From an uncultured Lachnospiraceae bacterium (GTDB lineage Bacteria; Bacillota; Clostridia; Lachnospirales; Lachnospiraceae), in the NCBI GenBank assembly GCA_910576975.1, contig CAJTJY010000010.1, positions 1-64,000 of the forward strand: a stretch of 64,000 nucleotides of DNA. The letters are read 5' to 3'. The position numbers and the translations under genes were made by a program. Positions 7,158 through 16,029 of the stretch are shown here, in pieces. The notes under the pieces are model-generated. The model did not search any database. It saw only the letters and a list, made by a program, of their open reading frames with translations, and had not been told where the DNA came from. Each line of letters opens with the position of its first letter. Within the stretch, counting starts at the first letter, position 1.

Positions 7158-9464
7158 TCATTCTCTGCTAAAAGCTTCCAATTCTCTGACTTTCGCACCA
7201 TCCGTCAAGCTATACTCTGCAACTTTTCCATTGTCGCCCGCCAGAAAGAATCGGTCGCCTATATAGGTCCCCCGCAGTCCCCAGCGCCATTCCTCGCCGT
7301 CTCCGCAGTCAATTTTCATAATTTCTTGGAACTCGCCGTTTTCAAAAGAGTACAACAGATACGCATAGCTGGATGTTTCATCATAATCCTCTGCTAAAAA
7401 TCCAAAAAGATTCTTTTGGGGATCAATAAGCACCGCTTTGTAATTGTAAAGAGCCTCCGAATATTCGTATTCCTGCAAATGAACTTTAGACTGTTCCTTT
7501 ACATCAGCAGGATTGGATATGTCAAACATCGAAAGCTTGATGCCGTTTGTGCGCCCATTCTCATCTGCCTCCATCCCGATTCCCAAAAGCAAATTGTCTG
7601 CGTAGAAATGCAGGTATTCCGAGAACCCATTAATCTTAAGCTCCCCTAAAATCTTAGGCTTACTGGGGTTGGATAAATCCACCGAGAACAGGGGATCCGT
7701 TTCACGAAAGGTTACAAAATACCCGGCATCGCCCATAAACCTTGCAGAATAAACACGCTCATCCTTTGCAAGATTCTCAATCTTTCCCGCTACTTTCAAA
7801 TCCTGATCCAAGACATACAGGCTGTTGGTGGTCTGGGTGTCTGCCGCATCATAGCCAACGACTTCCCCACTGATATCATCTACCACTTTCTCTACAGTGC
7901 CAGATTCCACAGTGGTAACCAAGCGCAAGTGGTCTTGATATTCATTCATCGCCATATCGTCACGCAGCGTCCCTTCCACAATGCCTTCGGCTTCCTTATA
8001 CATCCTGCCGTCTTTATATGCGTATCGGTAGAGCCTGGTGCTATCCGTATTTCTTCCCTCCTTATCATAATCCATATATTGGGTATCTGCGATGTAAATA
8101 TTCTTGCTGCTGACATAAAATTTATCCGCTGAGGTAACCAGCGCTTTGGAGTCTGCAAATTCGTCTGGATGTTCCATGTTCACAGAAGCCATGACCAGGT
8201 AAGAAGCGACGGACTCACCTTTGGGAAGCGTAATCCTGTCTGCTTCCATAGGCTTGCCATCCAGCGTCGGCACATATGCGCTAATATTTTCTTTCGAGCT
8301 GGGCCTGCTGGTATCACAGGTGGTAAAGAAATAAAGATAACCATCTGAAATCCTGGAGTCCCGATAGCTGCCCTTGACGGTAAAAGTATGATACTCTTTG
8401 GGATTGCCGCGGTCGGCAATATCATAAACATGAATTCTACAGTATGCATGCCCGACGGGAAGCTCTATATCCGTCGTATTTACCCCCTTGATCAATTTCT
8501 CTATCCCATCCTTTATTAGCTGTATAAAGCCACTTTCATCAGACTCTTGAAACAAATGCTCTGTCTCTCTCGTCTCTGGCTGCTCAGCTGAAACGCCTTG
8601 CGCCCATCCAGGCTCTATAATCACCAATTTATCTTGCCACACATAAATATCCTGGATATTTTGAAAGCCCCCGATCAATGCTGTTTCTGCCAGTCCGTCT
8701 TTGGTATCCACAATTCTGACTCCTGCCCTCCCTGCATCATTCTCCAAATAAAATACCTTGTATAAATACCTGCCGTCATTTTTTATAATATCGGCTTCCT
8801 CTACATCCCTTTCCTGCTGATTTGTCTTGCCATGATCCCCGTCTGCAGCGTCCTGCGCCGCACCGCCATCCTCGTTTGCCCCCCTGTCCACACCGCCAGA
8901 TTCGAAAGCACTCTCTGAAGGAGTGTCTTGGGGCGTGCTTTCCGCTCCTTCGGCGCTACCTGTTTCCTCAAAGACAGATTCCGCAGTATCCGTGGCAGAC
9001 TCATCCAAAGCGTATACTTCATCCTTTGTATAAAGCGTTTCTCGTTCTGTCCATGCCTTGTCAAAAGACTGGTACAATTCCTCGTAAGTAGTCTCCTCTT
9101 CTTCCAGCGGCGACTTTCCACTTGCAAGGTCCTCTGTCTGCTTTGATGCCTCGTTTCTTGCAGTGAAAATCTCCCAGTCGATGTTTTTTCCTGTTGCAAA
9201 TAAAAGCAATGCCAGACAGGCTGCCGTTGCAAAACTGCCACCCCACCAGAGTCTATAGGTTCTCTTTTTTCTTTGGTTTTCTTGATCTTTTTTATTCATA
9301 GGCTCCTCTCCCTTCTGCCCTAAGCTGGATGTCTGCCGCCGTAGCCATTCTTCCATTTGTTCTGGCAAGAGTGTCTGTGGTATCTCTTGATCTTCGGCGC
9401 TTTTTTGCAAAAATTTCCTGAGTTCTATTTCTTGTGGCTTCTTTTCCATATCGCTCTTATGCAT
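7158..9464 (-). CDS. Membrane-anchored beta-propeller protein, probable partner of the ECF sigma factor
   Basis: A 768-residue protein. It has a cytoplasmic N-terminal region of about 70 residues rich in charged helices, one transmembrane segment (about 72-92, in LWWGGSFATAACLALLLFA), an acidic Ser/Glu/Thr-rich linker, then a large extracellular domain with repeated beta-strand blocks ending in aspartates (DGRYLYKV, VRIVDTKDG, DRGNPKEYHTF), as in secreted beta-propeller-domain proteins. The ATG at 9464 has GGAGGTG 5 nt upstream; the sigma factor stop overlaps this ribosome binding site. The layout, a cytoplasmic domain linked through one membrane segment to an outside domain and translated with an ECF sigma factor, is that of an anti-sigma factor. 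That role is inference; no zinc-binding anti-sigma motif is visible. Confidence 0.85.
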   Translation of the reverse strand: MHKSDMEKKPQEIELRKFLQKSAEDQEIPQTLLPEQMEEWLRRQTSSLGQKGEEPMNKKDQENQRKKRTYRLWWGGSFATAACLALLLFATGKNIDWEIFTARNEASKQTEDLASGKSPLEEEETTYEELYQSFDKAWTERETLYTKDEVYALDESATDTAESVFEETGSAEGAESTPQDTPSESAFESGGVDRGANEDGGAAQDAADGDHGKTNQQERDVEEADIIKNDGRYLYKVFYLENDAGRAGVRIVDTKDGLAETALIGGFQNIQDIYVWQDKLVIIEPGWAQGVSAEQPETRETEHLFQESDESGFIQLIKDGIEKLIKGVNTTDIELPVGHAYCRIHVYDIADRGNPKEYHTFTVKGSYRDSRISDGYLYFFTTCDTSRPSSKENISAYVPTLDGKPMEADRITLPKGESVASYLVMASVNMEHPDEFADSKALVTSADKFYVSSKNIYIADTQYMDYDKEGRNTDSTRLYRYAYKDGRMYKEAEGIVEGTLRDDMAMNEYQDHLRLVTTVESGTVEKVVDDISGEVVGYDAADTQTTNSLYVLDQDLKVAGKIENLAKDERVYSARFMGDAGYFVTFRETDPLFSVDLSNPSKPKILGELKINGFSEYLHFYADNLLLGIGMEADENGRTNGIKLSMFDISNPADVKEQSKVHLQEYEYSEALYNYKAVLIDPQKNLFGFLAEDYDETSSYAYLLYSFENGEFQEIMKIDCGDGEEWRWGLRGTYIGDRFFLAGDNGKVAEYSLTDGAKVRELEAFSRE

Positions 9465-9466
9465 TA

Positions 9467-9943
9467 TCACACCTCCAATTTGTTTCTCATTTTTTGAAGC
9501 GCCCTCCGATACCTGGAACGGATGGTGCTGTGATTTTGATTCAGCATTGCGGCAATCTCCTGGCTGGTATAACCTCCAAAGACAGAGAGTGCGACAATCA
9601 GCCGTTCTTCTTCCTTAAGTTCCCAGAAAACTTGCTTTACCGCAGAACCCATGGCAAAATCTGCCTCCTGCGACAGTTCACGTTCCCTGGATAAAGGCAA
9701 ATCTTGAATATCTTCCTCCCGGCGAAACCAGGTTTTCATCCTCCTTCGGCACCGATTCACCAAGATCTGCATGATCCAGGGAGCAAACTTCTCCTTGTCC
9801 CTGAGTTGATGAAACTTCTCATATGCAGTCAGTACCGCGTCCTGCACTGCATCCTCCGCTTCTTGCTGGTTCCTCATATAATATAAAGCGGTTCGGTACA
9901 TCTGTGGATAGACCTCCTCATAATGCCGCATAAACTCTTCCAT
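9467..9943 (-). CDS. ECF-subfamily RNA polymerase sigma factor
   Basis: A 158-residue sigma factor with regions 2 and 4 only. Region 2 spans about residues 8-75 (YRTALYYMRNQQEAEDAVQDAVLTAYEKF, then FAPWIMQILVNRCRRRMK). Region 4 spans about 105-155, with the helix-turn-helix GGYTSQEIAAMLNQNHSTIRSRYRRALQKMR. This recognises -10 and -35 elements of a specific regulon. The gene is first in an operon with the membrane beta-propeller gene, its probable controller. An ECF-type promoter candidate lies at 9979-10009, implying autoregulation. Confidence 0.93.
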   Translation of the reverse strand: MEEFMRHYEEVYPQMYRTALYYMRNQQEAEDAVQDAVLTAYEKFHQLRDKEKFAPWIMQILVNRCRRRMKTWFRREEDIQDLPLSRERELSQEADFAMGSAVKQVFWELKEEERLIVALSVFGGYTSQEIAAMLNQNHSTIRSRYRRALQKMRNKLEV

Positions 9944-9978
9944 ACGTCCTCAGCCTCCCTTGAAATGCATTTCATCTT

Positions 9979-10009
9979 ATTAGAGCCATATTTCTTGTAA
10001 ATTGTTGCA
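9979..10009 (-). promoter_or_regulatory. Candidate ECF sigma promoter driving its own operon
   Basis: On the minus strand TGCAAC (10004-10009) and CTCTAAT (9979-9985) lie 18 nt apart, ahead of the sigma factor gene. The AAC -35 core with a GTCTAA-like -10 is the usual shape for ECF sigma targets in Firmicutes. The match is by eye. Confidence 0.5.
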
Positions 10010-10121
10010 TACACTTTATCATAATCGGAGCGTTTATTCCTCCTATGATGAAGCAAGGCAGGAACTCCTTTCAAAACCTGAATGGATAATTCCTGCCTCA
10101 CATAATCATACATCGACGTAC

Positions 10122-11432
10122 TTAAACGCCTCCTCCAGCTTCGTTGCGGAAATCTGTAATTTTAAACTTGCCAAGATGGTCGATCAGCTCATTGGAAACA
10201 TTCTTTACCTGCTCTGTAGATTCCTCGCATTCCTCCACAATCTGACCAAAGGCATCCATGGCGTTCAGAGTTTCCCTAGCCCTTTCTGCATTCTCTTGCG
10301 TCGCCTGCGTCAACGCTTCAATCCCGCTGGCAGCCGCTTCTTTGGAAGATTTCAGACCCGCAGCTTGTTCTGTAATCTCATGGATGCTTTCATCCGCCTC
10401 GGCAATCTTGCAATTTAATGTTTCCATGAGTTCTCTGGCCTTGGCAAATTTATCTGTCTGCCCAGTAAGAGAGCTCGCAACCTTTTGTGCAGCCTTTGCA
10501 CTGGCATCCGAATGGCTCGTCAGCTCATTGGCTATGCCGTTCGTCCGTTCCAAAGCCTCCCTGAGACGGTCTGCAAGCGCCTGGCTGTCTTCCGCTTGCT
10601 GCGCAAATCCCTTGCCTTTCTCGCCAGCCCTTGTCGCCTCTATGCTGGCATTGAGCGCAAGCAGGTTCGCCTGGCCGGAAATTCCAGTCATCAATTCCGC
10701 TAAAATACGAATCTGTGCGGCCGACTGGCTTGCCGCGCCTGTATGCGCCTGCATTTCAGTAATTGCCTCGCTTCCTGCCTCATGGGCACGTGCCAAGACA
10801 GTCATCAATTTTCCTGCCTCCTGACCGCTTTCTTTCATCTTTCCTGCACACGCTGTCAAGGCGCCTGCATGCTCCGCGATCCCGTCGGCGGCATGATTGA
10901 TGTCTTCCATCTTAGAACCAATCTCGCTGGTTCTCTCTGACTGGTAAACCGTGTTTTCACTAATTGTTTTCACTTCTTTGTCGACCTGCGTCATAGCTGT
11001 CGACATATCCCGAAAGGATTGGGTAAAGTCATCTGACACCTCTCTCAAGGAAACGGTAGCGCCTTTTACTTCCATAATGATTTGTTCCATAGAAGCCGCC
11101 ATTTTATTCATGGAAGCCACCAGCTCTCCAAGCTCCTCCTGACGCTCGACAAGGCCACTTTCTTTCCTGGCAAGTGTTTCCTCTGCAGCCTGATCCAGAT
11201 GTTGTGCAAATCCCTGCACGCGGTCTGTCATCCGTTTTGCCAGCACAAACAACGCTGCCAGCACGCATGCCAGCACCACGGCTACAGACATTGTACCTGC
11301 CATCGCCGACATCCTGTCATTTGCCACAAGCTGCAAGATTAAGGCTGAAATGACCCCTGCCAATATCACTAGAACTGCCATGGGTCCAAATGTTCCCGGC
11401 AGCATGCTTGCGGATTGTTCCGTATCTTTCAC
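10122..11432 (-). CDS. Methyl-accepting chemotaxis-type protein without a sensor domain
   Basis: A 436-residue protein starting at GTG behind GGAGGAG. It has two closely spaced membrane segments (about residues 14-36 and 44-64) with only a few residues between them, so no extracellular ligand domain. A long coiled-coil follows, with a receptor tip related to the chemoreceptor hairpin: ISGQANLLALNASIEATRAGEKGKGFA. The tip differs from the classic form after GFA (QQAEDSQALADR in place of VVADEVRKLAE). No che or flagellar gene lies in the window. It may sense membrane or cytoplasmic signals, or couple to something other than CheA. The class is certain; the role is not. Confidence 0.85.
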   Translation of the reverse strand: MKDTEQSASMLPGTFGPMAVLVILAGVISALILQLVANDRMSAMAGTMSVAVVLACVLAALFVLAKRMTDRVQGFAQHLDQAAEETLARKESGLVERQEELGELVASMNKMAASMEQIIMEVKGATVSLREVSDDFTQSFRDMSTAMTQVDKEVKTISENTVYQSERTSEIGSKMEDINHAADGIAEHAGALTACAGKMKESGQEAGKLMTVLARAHEAGSEAITEMQAHTGAASQSAAQIRILAELMTGISGQANLLALNASIEATRAGEKGKGFAQQAEDSQALADRLREALERTNGIANELTSHSDASAKAAQKVASSLTGQTDKFAKARELMETLNCKIAEADESIHEITEQAAGLKSSKEAAASGIEALTQATQENAERARETLNAMDAFGQIVEECEESTEQVKNVSNELIDHLGKFKITDFRNEAGGGV

Positions 11433-11541
11433 TTCAAACTCCTCCTTGGCATTTCTCTGTTTTCTTAGCCAATGGTTCGTTCTCTAAAACAAACCTCTGC
11501 TTCAAAAATATTATACGGCTTTTCCAGTCAGATTTCCAGTA

Positions 11542-13449
11542 TTATTTTGCAGCTTCAAGCCCTGGCACTTTTCCAGTATAGAGCTGATAATACCTGCCTT
11601 GCCTTTTTATCAATTCCTGATGGGTGCCTCTTTCTATCACGCTTCCCTGTTCCAATACCATGATGCAGTCGCTGTTTCGCACTGTCGAGAGACGATGAGC
11701 GATCACAAATGTGGTTCTTCCTTTCATTAATTTATCCATGCCGTCCTGCACCAACCGTTCCGTCCGGGTGTCGATGGAACTAGTCGCCTCGTCCAGGATC
11801 AATACTGGGGGATCTGCGATTGCCGCTCGTGCAATGGCAAGAAGCTGCCTCTGCCCCTGGCTTAAATTGGCCCCATCTCCGGTAAGCATAGTCTGATAAC
11901 CTTCTGGCAGCCTGCGAATGAATCCGTCCGCATTGGCAAGCTTTGCCGCCGCAAGCACTTCCTCATCGGTGGCGTCTAGTTTGCCATAGCGAATATTTTC
12001 CATCACGGTATTGGTAAACAGATGGGTATCTTGCAGCACGATCCCTAGCGAACGGCGCAAATCCGCTTTCTTGATCTTATTGATATTGATCCCGTCATAA
12101 CGAATCTTCCCATCCTGGATATCGTAGAAACGATTAATCAAGTTGGTGATGGTGGTTTTTCCCGCTCCTGTCGAGCCGACAAAAGCAATCTTTTGTCCGG
12201 CATTGGCATACATTTTCACATGATGCAGCACGATTTTTTCTGGATTATACCCAAAATCCACATCGTCAAACACCACGTCTCCCGTAAGCTCCACATAATC
12301 CGTGACATTCTTTGCCTGATGATAATGCTTCCATGCCCAAAGCCCGGTACGTACCTCGGACTCCGTAAGCACGCCGTCTTCTTTTCTGGCATTCACAAGC
12401 GTCACATAGCCTTCGTCCGTCTCTGGCTGTTCCTCCATCATCGCAAAAATGCGCTTCGCTCCTGCCATCGCCATAACCACGCTGTTAAGCTGTTGGCTCA
12501 CCTGGCTGATTGGCATGTTAAAGCTGCGGTTAAAAGTAAGAAAGCTTGCAAGCCCTCCCAAAGTAAATCCACCTACCCCGTTGAGCGCAAGAATCCCGCC
12601 CACCATGGCGCAAAGCACATAACTGACATTTCCAAGCTGCATCGTTACCGGGCCTAACATATTTGCAAACTTATTCGCCTGGCTGGCACTTTCATATAAC
12701 TGCTGGTTGAGCTGATGGAATTGCTTCAGGCTTTCTTTTTCATGACAAAATACCTTCACTACTTTCTGTCCTTCCATCATTTCCTCAATGTAGCCGTTGA
12801 CCTTGCCGATCTCCTTTTGCTGCGCGACAAAATATTTTCCGCTTCTGCCTGCAAAAGACTTGGTTGCAGACATCATCAGCCATACCATCACAAGCGTCAC
12901 TGCCGTCAGAGGGATATTTAGCGCCATCATGCTCGCCAGGACGCTGATAATGGTTACCGCGCTGGCAAAAACCTGCGGCATGCTCTGGCTGATCATTTGA
13001 CGGAGCGTGTCAATATCATTCGTGTATACGGACATGATATCCCCATGGGCATGGGTATCAAAATACCGGATGGAGAGACTTTCCATATGGGTAAACAAAT
13101 CATCTCTGAGTCTCTGCAGCGTGCCCTGGGTGACTTTTACCATAATCCGATTGTAAATCCAGGTGGAACACGCCCCAATCCCATAGATGGCGCCTACTTT
13201 CAAAATCGCCTCTGCCAGTGGACCGAAATCCGGGCGCTCTGCGCCGATCATTGGCAAAATATAGACGTCAATCAAAGTCTGCATAAACAAAGTTCCCTGG
13301 ACATTGGCAAGCACTCCCACAAAAATGCCTATCACCACTGCCAGCATATGCCACTTATAACTTGCGAATACATAATTCATGAGCCGAAAAAAGATCTTCC
13401 AGTCCATGCTTTTTGCTGGAGTTTTTGACACAGGTTTCTTTCCCGCCAT
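11542..13449 (-). CDS. ABC exporter, ATPase-permease fusion (second subunit)
   Basis: A 635-residue type IV ABC half-transporter. The N-terminus has six membrane helices (about 25-320). The nucleotide-binding domain has Walker A GSTGAGKTTITNL, a Q-loop, signature LSQGQRQLLAIARA, Walker B VLILDEATSSID and H-loop IAHRLSTVRN. Between the transmembrane and ATPase domains there is an insertion of about 50 residues (KEDGVLTESEVRTGLWAWKH region), longer than in its partner. Its start overlaps the stop of the partner by 1 nt. The two presumably form a heterodimer exporting a drug, peptide or lipid; the substrate cannot be read from sequence. Confidence 0.93.
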   Translation of the reverse strand: MAGKKPVSKTPAKSMDWKIFFRLMNYVFASYKWHMLAVVIGIFVGVLANVQGTLFMQTLIDVYILPMIGAERPDFGPLAEAILKVGAIYGIGACSTWIYNRIMVKVTQGTLQRLRDDLFTHMESLSIRYFDTHAHGDIMSVYTNDIDTLRQMISQSMPQVFASAVTIISVLASMMALNIPLTAVTLVMVWLMMSATKSFAGRSGKYFVAQQKEIGKVNGYIEEMMEGQKVVKVFCHEKESLKQFHQLNQQLYESASQANKFANMLGPVTMQLGNVSYVLCAMVGGILALNGVGGFTLGGLASFLTFNRSFNMPISQVSQQLNSVVMAMAGAKRIFAMMEEQPETDEGYVTLVNARKEDGVLTESEVRTGLWAWKHYHQAKNVTDYVELTGDVVFDDVDFGYNPEKIVLHHVKMYANAGQKIAFVGSTGAGKTTITNLINRFYDIQDGKIRYDGININKIKKADLRRSLGIVLQDTHLFTNTVMENIRYGKLDATDEEVLAAAKLANADGFIRRLPEGYQTMLTGDGANLSQGQRQLLAIARAAIADPPVLILDEATSSIDTRTERLVQDGMDKLMKGRTTFVIAHRLSTVRNSDCIMVLEQGSVIERGTHQELIKRQGRYYQLYTGKVPGLEAAK

Positions 13450-15197
13450 TAATTGTCACCTCCTTCGTCAAAATCCCCGCCCCCATTGGTCTGGGATTCA
13501 TACACGTCCCGATATATCTCGCAGCGAGCAAGCAATTGTTCATGAGTTCCAAAATCTTCCACCTTGCCATTATCCATGACTATGATACGGTCTGCGTTTT
13601 GAACGCTAGAAATCCGCTGGGCAATGATCAGCTTCGTGGTATCAGGAATCTCCTCTGCAAAAGCCTTGCGTATCTTACTGTCCGTCGCCGTGTCTACGGC
13701 GCTGGTGGAATCGTCCAGAATCAATATCTTCGGCTTTTTGAGCAGCGCGCGGGCAATGCACAGACGCTGTTTCTGTCCGCCTGAGACATTGCTTCCTCCT
13801 TGTTCGATATATGTGTGATATCCTTCTGGGAACTGCTTGATAAATTCATCGGCACACGCCATTTTACAGACTCTGATACAATCTTCTTCTGTGGCATCTT
13901 GATCTCCCCAGCGCAGGTTTTCTAAAATGGTTCCAGAAAAGAGCACATTTTTCTGAAGCACCACGGATACCTGGTTGCGTAAAGCTTCCATATCATAATC
14001 TCGCACATCGATTCCGCCCACAGACACTGATCCCGCCGTCACATCATAAAGGCGGCTGATTAAGCTGACCAAGCTGGACTTGGCGCTTCCGGTTCCCCCG
14101 ATAATCCCAATCGTTTCTCCTGCCTCGATTTCCAGGCTGATATCTTTTAACACTTGCTCTTTACTGTCCTTGGCATAGGCAAAGTCGACATGATCAAAGA
14201 CGATTCTTCCATCTGGGACCTGCCGCTCTGGTTTTGCAGGATTGGAAAGGCTGCTCTTTTCATTAATCACTTCTGCGATTCGCTCTGCGCTGGCAGTGCT
14301 CATCGTCACCATCACAAAGATCATTGACAGCATCATCAAACTCATCAAAATATTCATGCAGTAAGCCAGCAGGCTCATAAGCTGCCCTGTAGTTAACTGA
14401 TCCCATACAATCATTTTCGCACCCAGCCAGCTTATGGCAAGAATGCAGCCATACACGGTAATCTGCATCAGCGGCGCATTCCAAGTAAGAATATTTTCCG
14501 CCTTGGTAAACATCCTGCAAATACTCTCGCTTGCCTTGGTAAACCGCTGATTCTCATAATCTTCCCGGACATATGCTTTCACTACCCGGATTGCAGACAC
14601 ATTTTCCTGAACGCTTGCATTCAGCTCGTCATACTTAGGGAAAATTTCTTTGAAATACCTGGTAGCCTTGTTCATAATCAGAAACAGACAGCCACCCAGC
14701 GCCACTACTGCGATCAGGTAAATGCTTGCCAGTTTTCCATTGATCAAAAATGCCATAATCATCGCTGTCACCATGCTAAAAGGCGCACGGACGCACATCC
14801 GCAGAATCATCTGATAAGCATTCTGGATATTCGTCACATCCGTGGTCAGCCTGGTGACAAGCCCAGCAGTAGAAAATTTGTCGATATTGGCAAAAGAAAA
14901 GTTTTGAATGTTCTCAAACATGCTTGCCCGCAGATTCCTGGCGAGCCCCGCCGAGGCATTTGCCGCATATTTTGCTCCCAACATCCCTGCAATCAGTCCC
15001 AAGACTGCCACTGCTAGCATAATTCCCCCAGTCTGGTAAATGAACCTCATGTCTCCTTTGGTTACTCCCTCGTCAATGATGGCGGCCATCAGAAGCGGTA
15101 TTGCCATCTCCATGATCACTTCCCAGATCATGAATACCGGGGTCAGCAGAGAGTCCCGCCGGAATTGTTTCACTTGCCCTAAGATTGTCTTGATCAT
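13449..15197 (-). CDS. ABC exporter, ATPase-permease fusion (first subunit)
   Basis: A 582-residue ABC half-transporter with six membrane helices. The ATPase has Walker A GGTGSAKSSLVSL (the usual GKS/T position is AKS), signature VSGGQKQRLCIARAL, Walker B ILILDDSTSAVD and switch IIAQRISSVQN. In this subunit Walker B is followed by Asp rather than the catalytic Glu, and the H-loop His is Gln. Its ATP site is therefore probably degenerate, as in many heterodimeric exporters where one site binds and the other hydrolyses. The partner at 11542-13449 has the intact residues. First gene of a two-gene operon; upstream is the family-B palindrome. Confidence 0.93.
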   Translation of the reverse strand: MIKTILGQVKQFRRDSLLTPVFMIWEVIMEMAIPLLMAAIIDEGVTKGDMRFIYQTGGIMLAVAVLGLIAGMLGAKYAANASAGLARNLRASMFENIQNFSFANIDKFSTAGLVTRLTTDVTNIQNAYQMILRMCVRAPFSMVTAMIMAFLINGKLASIYLIAVVALGGCLFLIMNKATRYFKEIFPKYDELNASVQENVSAIRVVKAYVREDYENQRFTKASESICRMFTKAENILTWNAPLMQITVYGCILAISWLGAKMIVWDQLTTGQLMSLLAYCMNILMSLMMLSMIFVMVTMSTASAERIAEVINEKSSLSNPAKPERQVPDGRIVFDHVDFAYAKDSKEQVLKDISLEIEAGETIGIIGGTGSAKSSLVSLISRLYDVTAGSVSVGGIDVRDYDMEALRNQVSVVLQKNVLFSGTILENLRWGDQDATEEDCIRVCKMACADEFIKQFPEGYHTYIEQGGSNVSGGQKQRLCIARALLKKPKILILDDSTSAVDTATDSKIRKAFAEEIPDTTKLIIAQRISSVQNADRIIVMDNGKVEDFGTHEQLLARCEIYRDVYESQTNGGGDFDEGGDN

Positions 15198-15296
15198 TTA
15201 CTATCCTCCTTTTTATTAATATTATCCATATCTGTGCTGCCTTTTACGGAATCTATTATATTGGATAAAATTTTTAATGTAAACACAAGAAGCCAA

Positions 15297-15439
15297 TTTG
15301 AGTTTCCCCATTTTGCAATTCATAGTGCCAAAAGGTCTTGCTGCCTTTGGCAACATAGACATCTTGCACAAAAAGTGTTTTCATCACTTTGTGACGGAAG
15401 CCTTTTGACGCTATGAATTGCAAAATGGGGAAACTTAAA
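15297..15439. repeat. Family-B palindromic MITE-like element with flanking direct repeat
   Basis: A 143-bp element with 29-bp terminal inverted repeats differing at one base (TTTGAGTTTCCCCATTTTGC, then AATTCATAG). The inner part pairs AAAAGGTCTTGCTGCC...GGAAGCCTTTTG around a GCACAAAAAGTG core. A 10-bp direct repeat, AAGAAGCCAA, flanks it exactly (15287-15296 and 15440-15449), as expected for a target-site duplication. It lies between the divergent exporter and hemerythrin genes. Confidence 0.75.
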
Positions 15440-15452
15440 AAGAAGCCAAATC

Positions 15453-15481
15453 TTGACTTATTTACCAAACAGACGTAATAT
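15453..15481 (+). promoter_or_regulatory. Promoter of the hemerythrin gene
   Basis: TTGACT (15453-15458) and TAATAT (15476-15481) are separated by 17 nt. The -35 lies only a few bases after the right flank of the family-B element, so insertion may have replaced upstream control. Confidence 0.7.
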
Positions 15482-15557
15482 AGAATGTGAATAGTTTTCT
15501 ATCTTCCACGAATTGCCTGATAGAAAGATAACGCAAAAAACAGATAGAGGAGGATCA

Positions 15558-15965
15558 ATGATGTACGAAATGAAGCCTGAATATTACACTGGGATAGAGA
15601 TGATTGACCAGGAACATGCCAGACTGTTTGAACTTGCACAGGAAACGCACGACCTGCTTTACAATGATTTTCTACAGGATAAGTCTGATAGCCTGCTACA
15701 CCTGATTTCTGAATTAATCAACTATACCCGGACACATTTTTCGCATGAGGAAGAATATCAAAAGAGCATCGGTTATGCCGAATTAAAACAACATGCCGCA
15801 CAGCACCGAGCGTTTGAAGAACGTCTGATGGCAGTTGACTTAGACGCCCTTGAAAATGATTTCGAAAGGCAGAATGACGCCGTAGAATCTTTGTTGAATT
15901 TTCTCGTAACATGGCTGGTAAATCATATTCTGGAAGTAGATATGAAATATGTAGAAAATAAATAA
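15558..15965 (+). CDS. Bacteriohemerythrin
   Basis: A 135-residue diiron, oxygen-binding four-helix protein. The full ligand set is visible: His20 (DQEH), His60 and Glu64 (HFSHEE), His79 and His83 (HAAQH), and His123 with Asp128 (NHILEVD). It is cytoplasmic, with no fused domain. The family binds O2 reversibly and serves oxygen sensing, delivery or scavenging in microaerobes and anaerobes. The ATG at 15558 follows GAGGAGG. Monocistronic: its own promoter at 15453 and a hairpin terminator at 15979. Confidence 0.92.
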   Translation: MMYEMKPEYYTGIEMIDQEHARLFELAQETHDLLYNDFLQDKSDSLLHLISELINYTRTHFSHEEEYQKSIGYAELKQHAAQHRAFEERLMAVDLDALENDFERQNDAVESLLNFLVTWLVNHILEVDMKYVENK

Positions 15966-15978
15966 ACAAGAAGCATTC

Positions 15979-16029
15979 GATGCCAGTCAGCATTCTCTTA
16001 GCTTAACGAAAGAAATGCTGACAGGCATC
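15979..16029 (+). terminator. Hairpin terminator of the hemerythrin gene
   Basis: Inverted repeat GATGCCAGTCAGCATT...AATGCTGACAGGCATC with one bulge, 13 nt after the stop. The T-run is weak (AAAATCTTCC), so termination strength is uncertain. Confidence 0.6.

Noticed and set aside
6903..7397. A plus-strand frame after tRNA-Gly
   Set aside because: It crosses the terminator hairpin at 7021 and then runs antisense to the beta-propeller gene.
9874..10113. A minus-strand frame overlapping the start of the sigma factor gene
   Set aside because: It overlaps the sigma factor coding region and the ECF promoter candidate and has no ribosome binding site.
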